This document shows, piece by piece, positions 63,841 to 64,000 of a stretch of DNA of 64,000 nucleotides. Location: assembly GCA_038501785.1 (NCBI GenBank), contig JBAMJR010000137.1, positions 5,893,501 to 5,957,500 of the forward strand. Direction: 5' to 3'. Source of the stretch: Myoxocephalus aenaeus (taxonomy: Eukaryota; Chordata; Actinopteri; Perciformes; Cottidae). Each line of letters begins with the position of its first letter. Positions within the stretch are counted from its first letter, which is position 1. Made by a program: the position numbers and the translations under genes. The notes under the pieces were generated by a model. That model was not told where the DNA came from. It searched no databases and saw nothing but the letters and a program-made list of their open reading frames with translations.

Positions 63841-64000
63841 AAGGTAGACTATTGAATGCAAGACAGGATAATTTGTGGCGCTTTTACCAGAATTTAGCAC
63901 TTTTATCGGAATTGAACACTTATAACCAATTGAACACTTATAACCAATAGAGTGATTGACAGAGTGCATGATTTCTACCTCACTGAAAGTGCTGATGGCA

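Overview
The window is vertebrate nuclear DNA, most likely from a spiny-rayed teleost fish. It shows compact GT-AG introns, very abundant (AC)n/(GT)n and (GA)n microsatellites, and remnants of repeat families typical of teleosts (a decayed Tc1-like transposon, the 3' end of an L1-type LINE, several short decayed fish repeats). Three protein-coding genes can be reconstructed exon by exon, and a fourth gene is suggested by one non-coding exon. The species cannot be read from the sequence alone.

Layout. Bases 1-7,180 hold no coding exon and look like the first intron of a minus-strand gene. Its non-coding first exon appears to end at 7,181, with a GC-rich promoter near 7.2-7.8 kb; ANKRD11 is the candidate from synteny only. 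About 1.9 kb away and divergent is SPG7 (paraplegin, plus strand, 17 coding exons, 9,697-14,992, 797 aa). A decayed Tc1-like element fills the gap at 15.8-16.7 kb. CDH15 (M-cadherin, minus strand, 14 coding exons, 17,368-31,033, 793 aa) converges on SPG7. From 31.6 to 49.9 kb there is a gene desert with microsatellites, G-rich tracts, a tRNA-like relic and a MITE-like repeat carrying a perfect 22-bp hairpin. The last five exons of ACSF3 (mitochondrial malonyl/methylmalonyl-CoA synthetase, minus strand) occupy 49,928-63,392; the rest of the gene lies beyond the right edge. Its 10-kb intron contains the L1-type fragment.

The genes do not form an operon-like unit. SPG7 and ACSF3 are both mitochondrial (inner-membrane m-AAA protease; matrix acyl-CoA synthetase), while CDH15 is a muscle adhesion protein. 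Together they are the neighbourhood known from human 16q24.3. In the human order (ACSF3, CDH15, ANKRD11, SPG7) the last two genes are inverted as a block relative to what is seen here. I found no convincing undescribed system. The best second-look items are a (TG)~48 tract abutting a CDH15 splice acceptor, a repeated fixed-spacing motif in the SPG7 divergent promoter region, the inverted synteny block, altered calcium-linker residues in CDH15, and the perfect hairpin at 44.7 kb.
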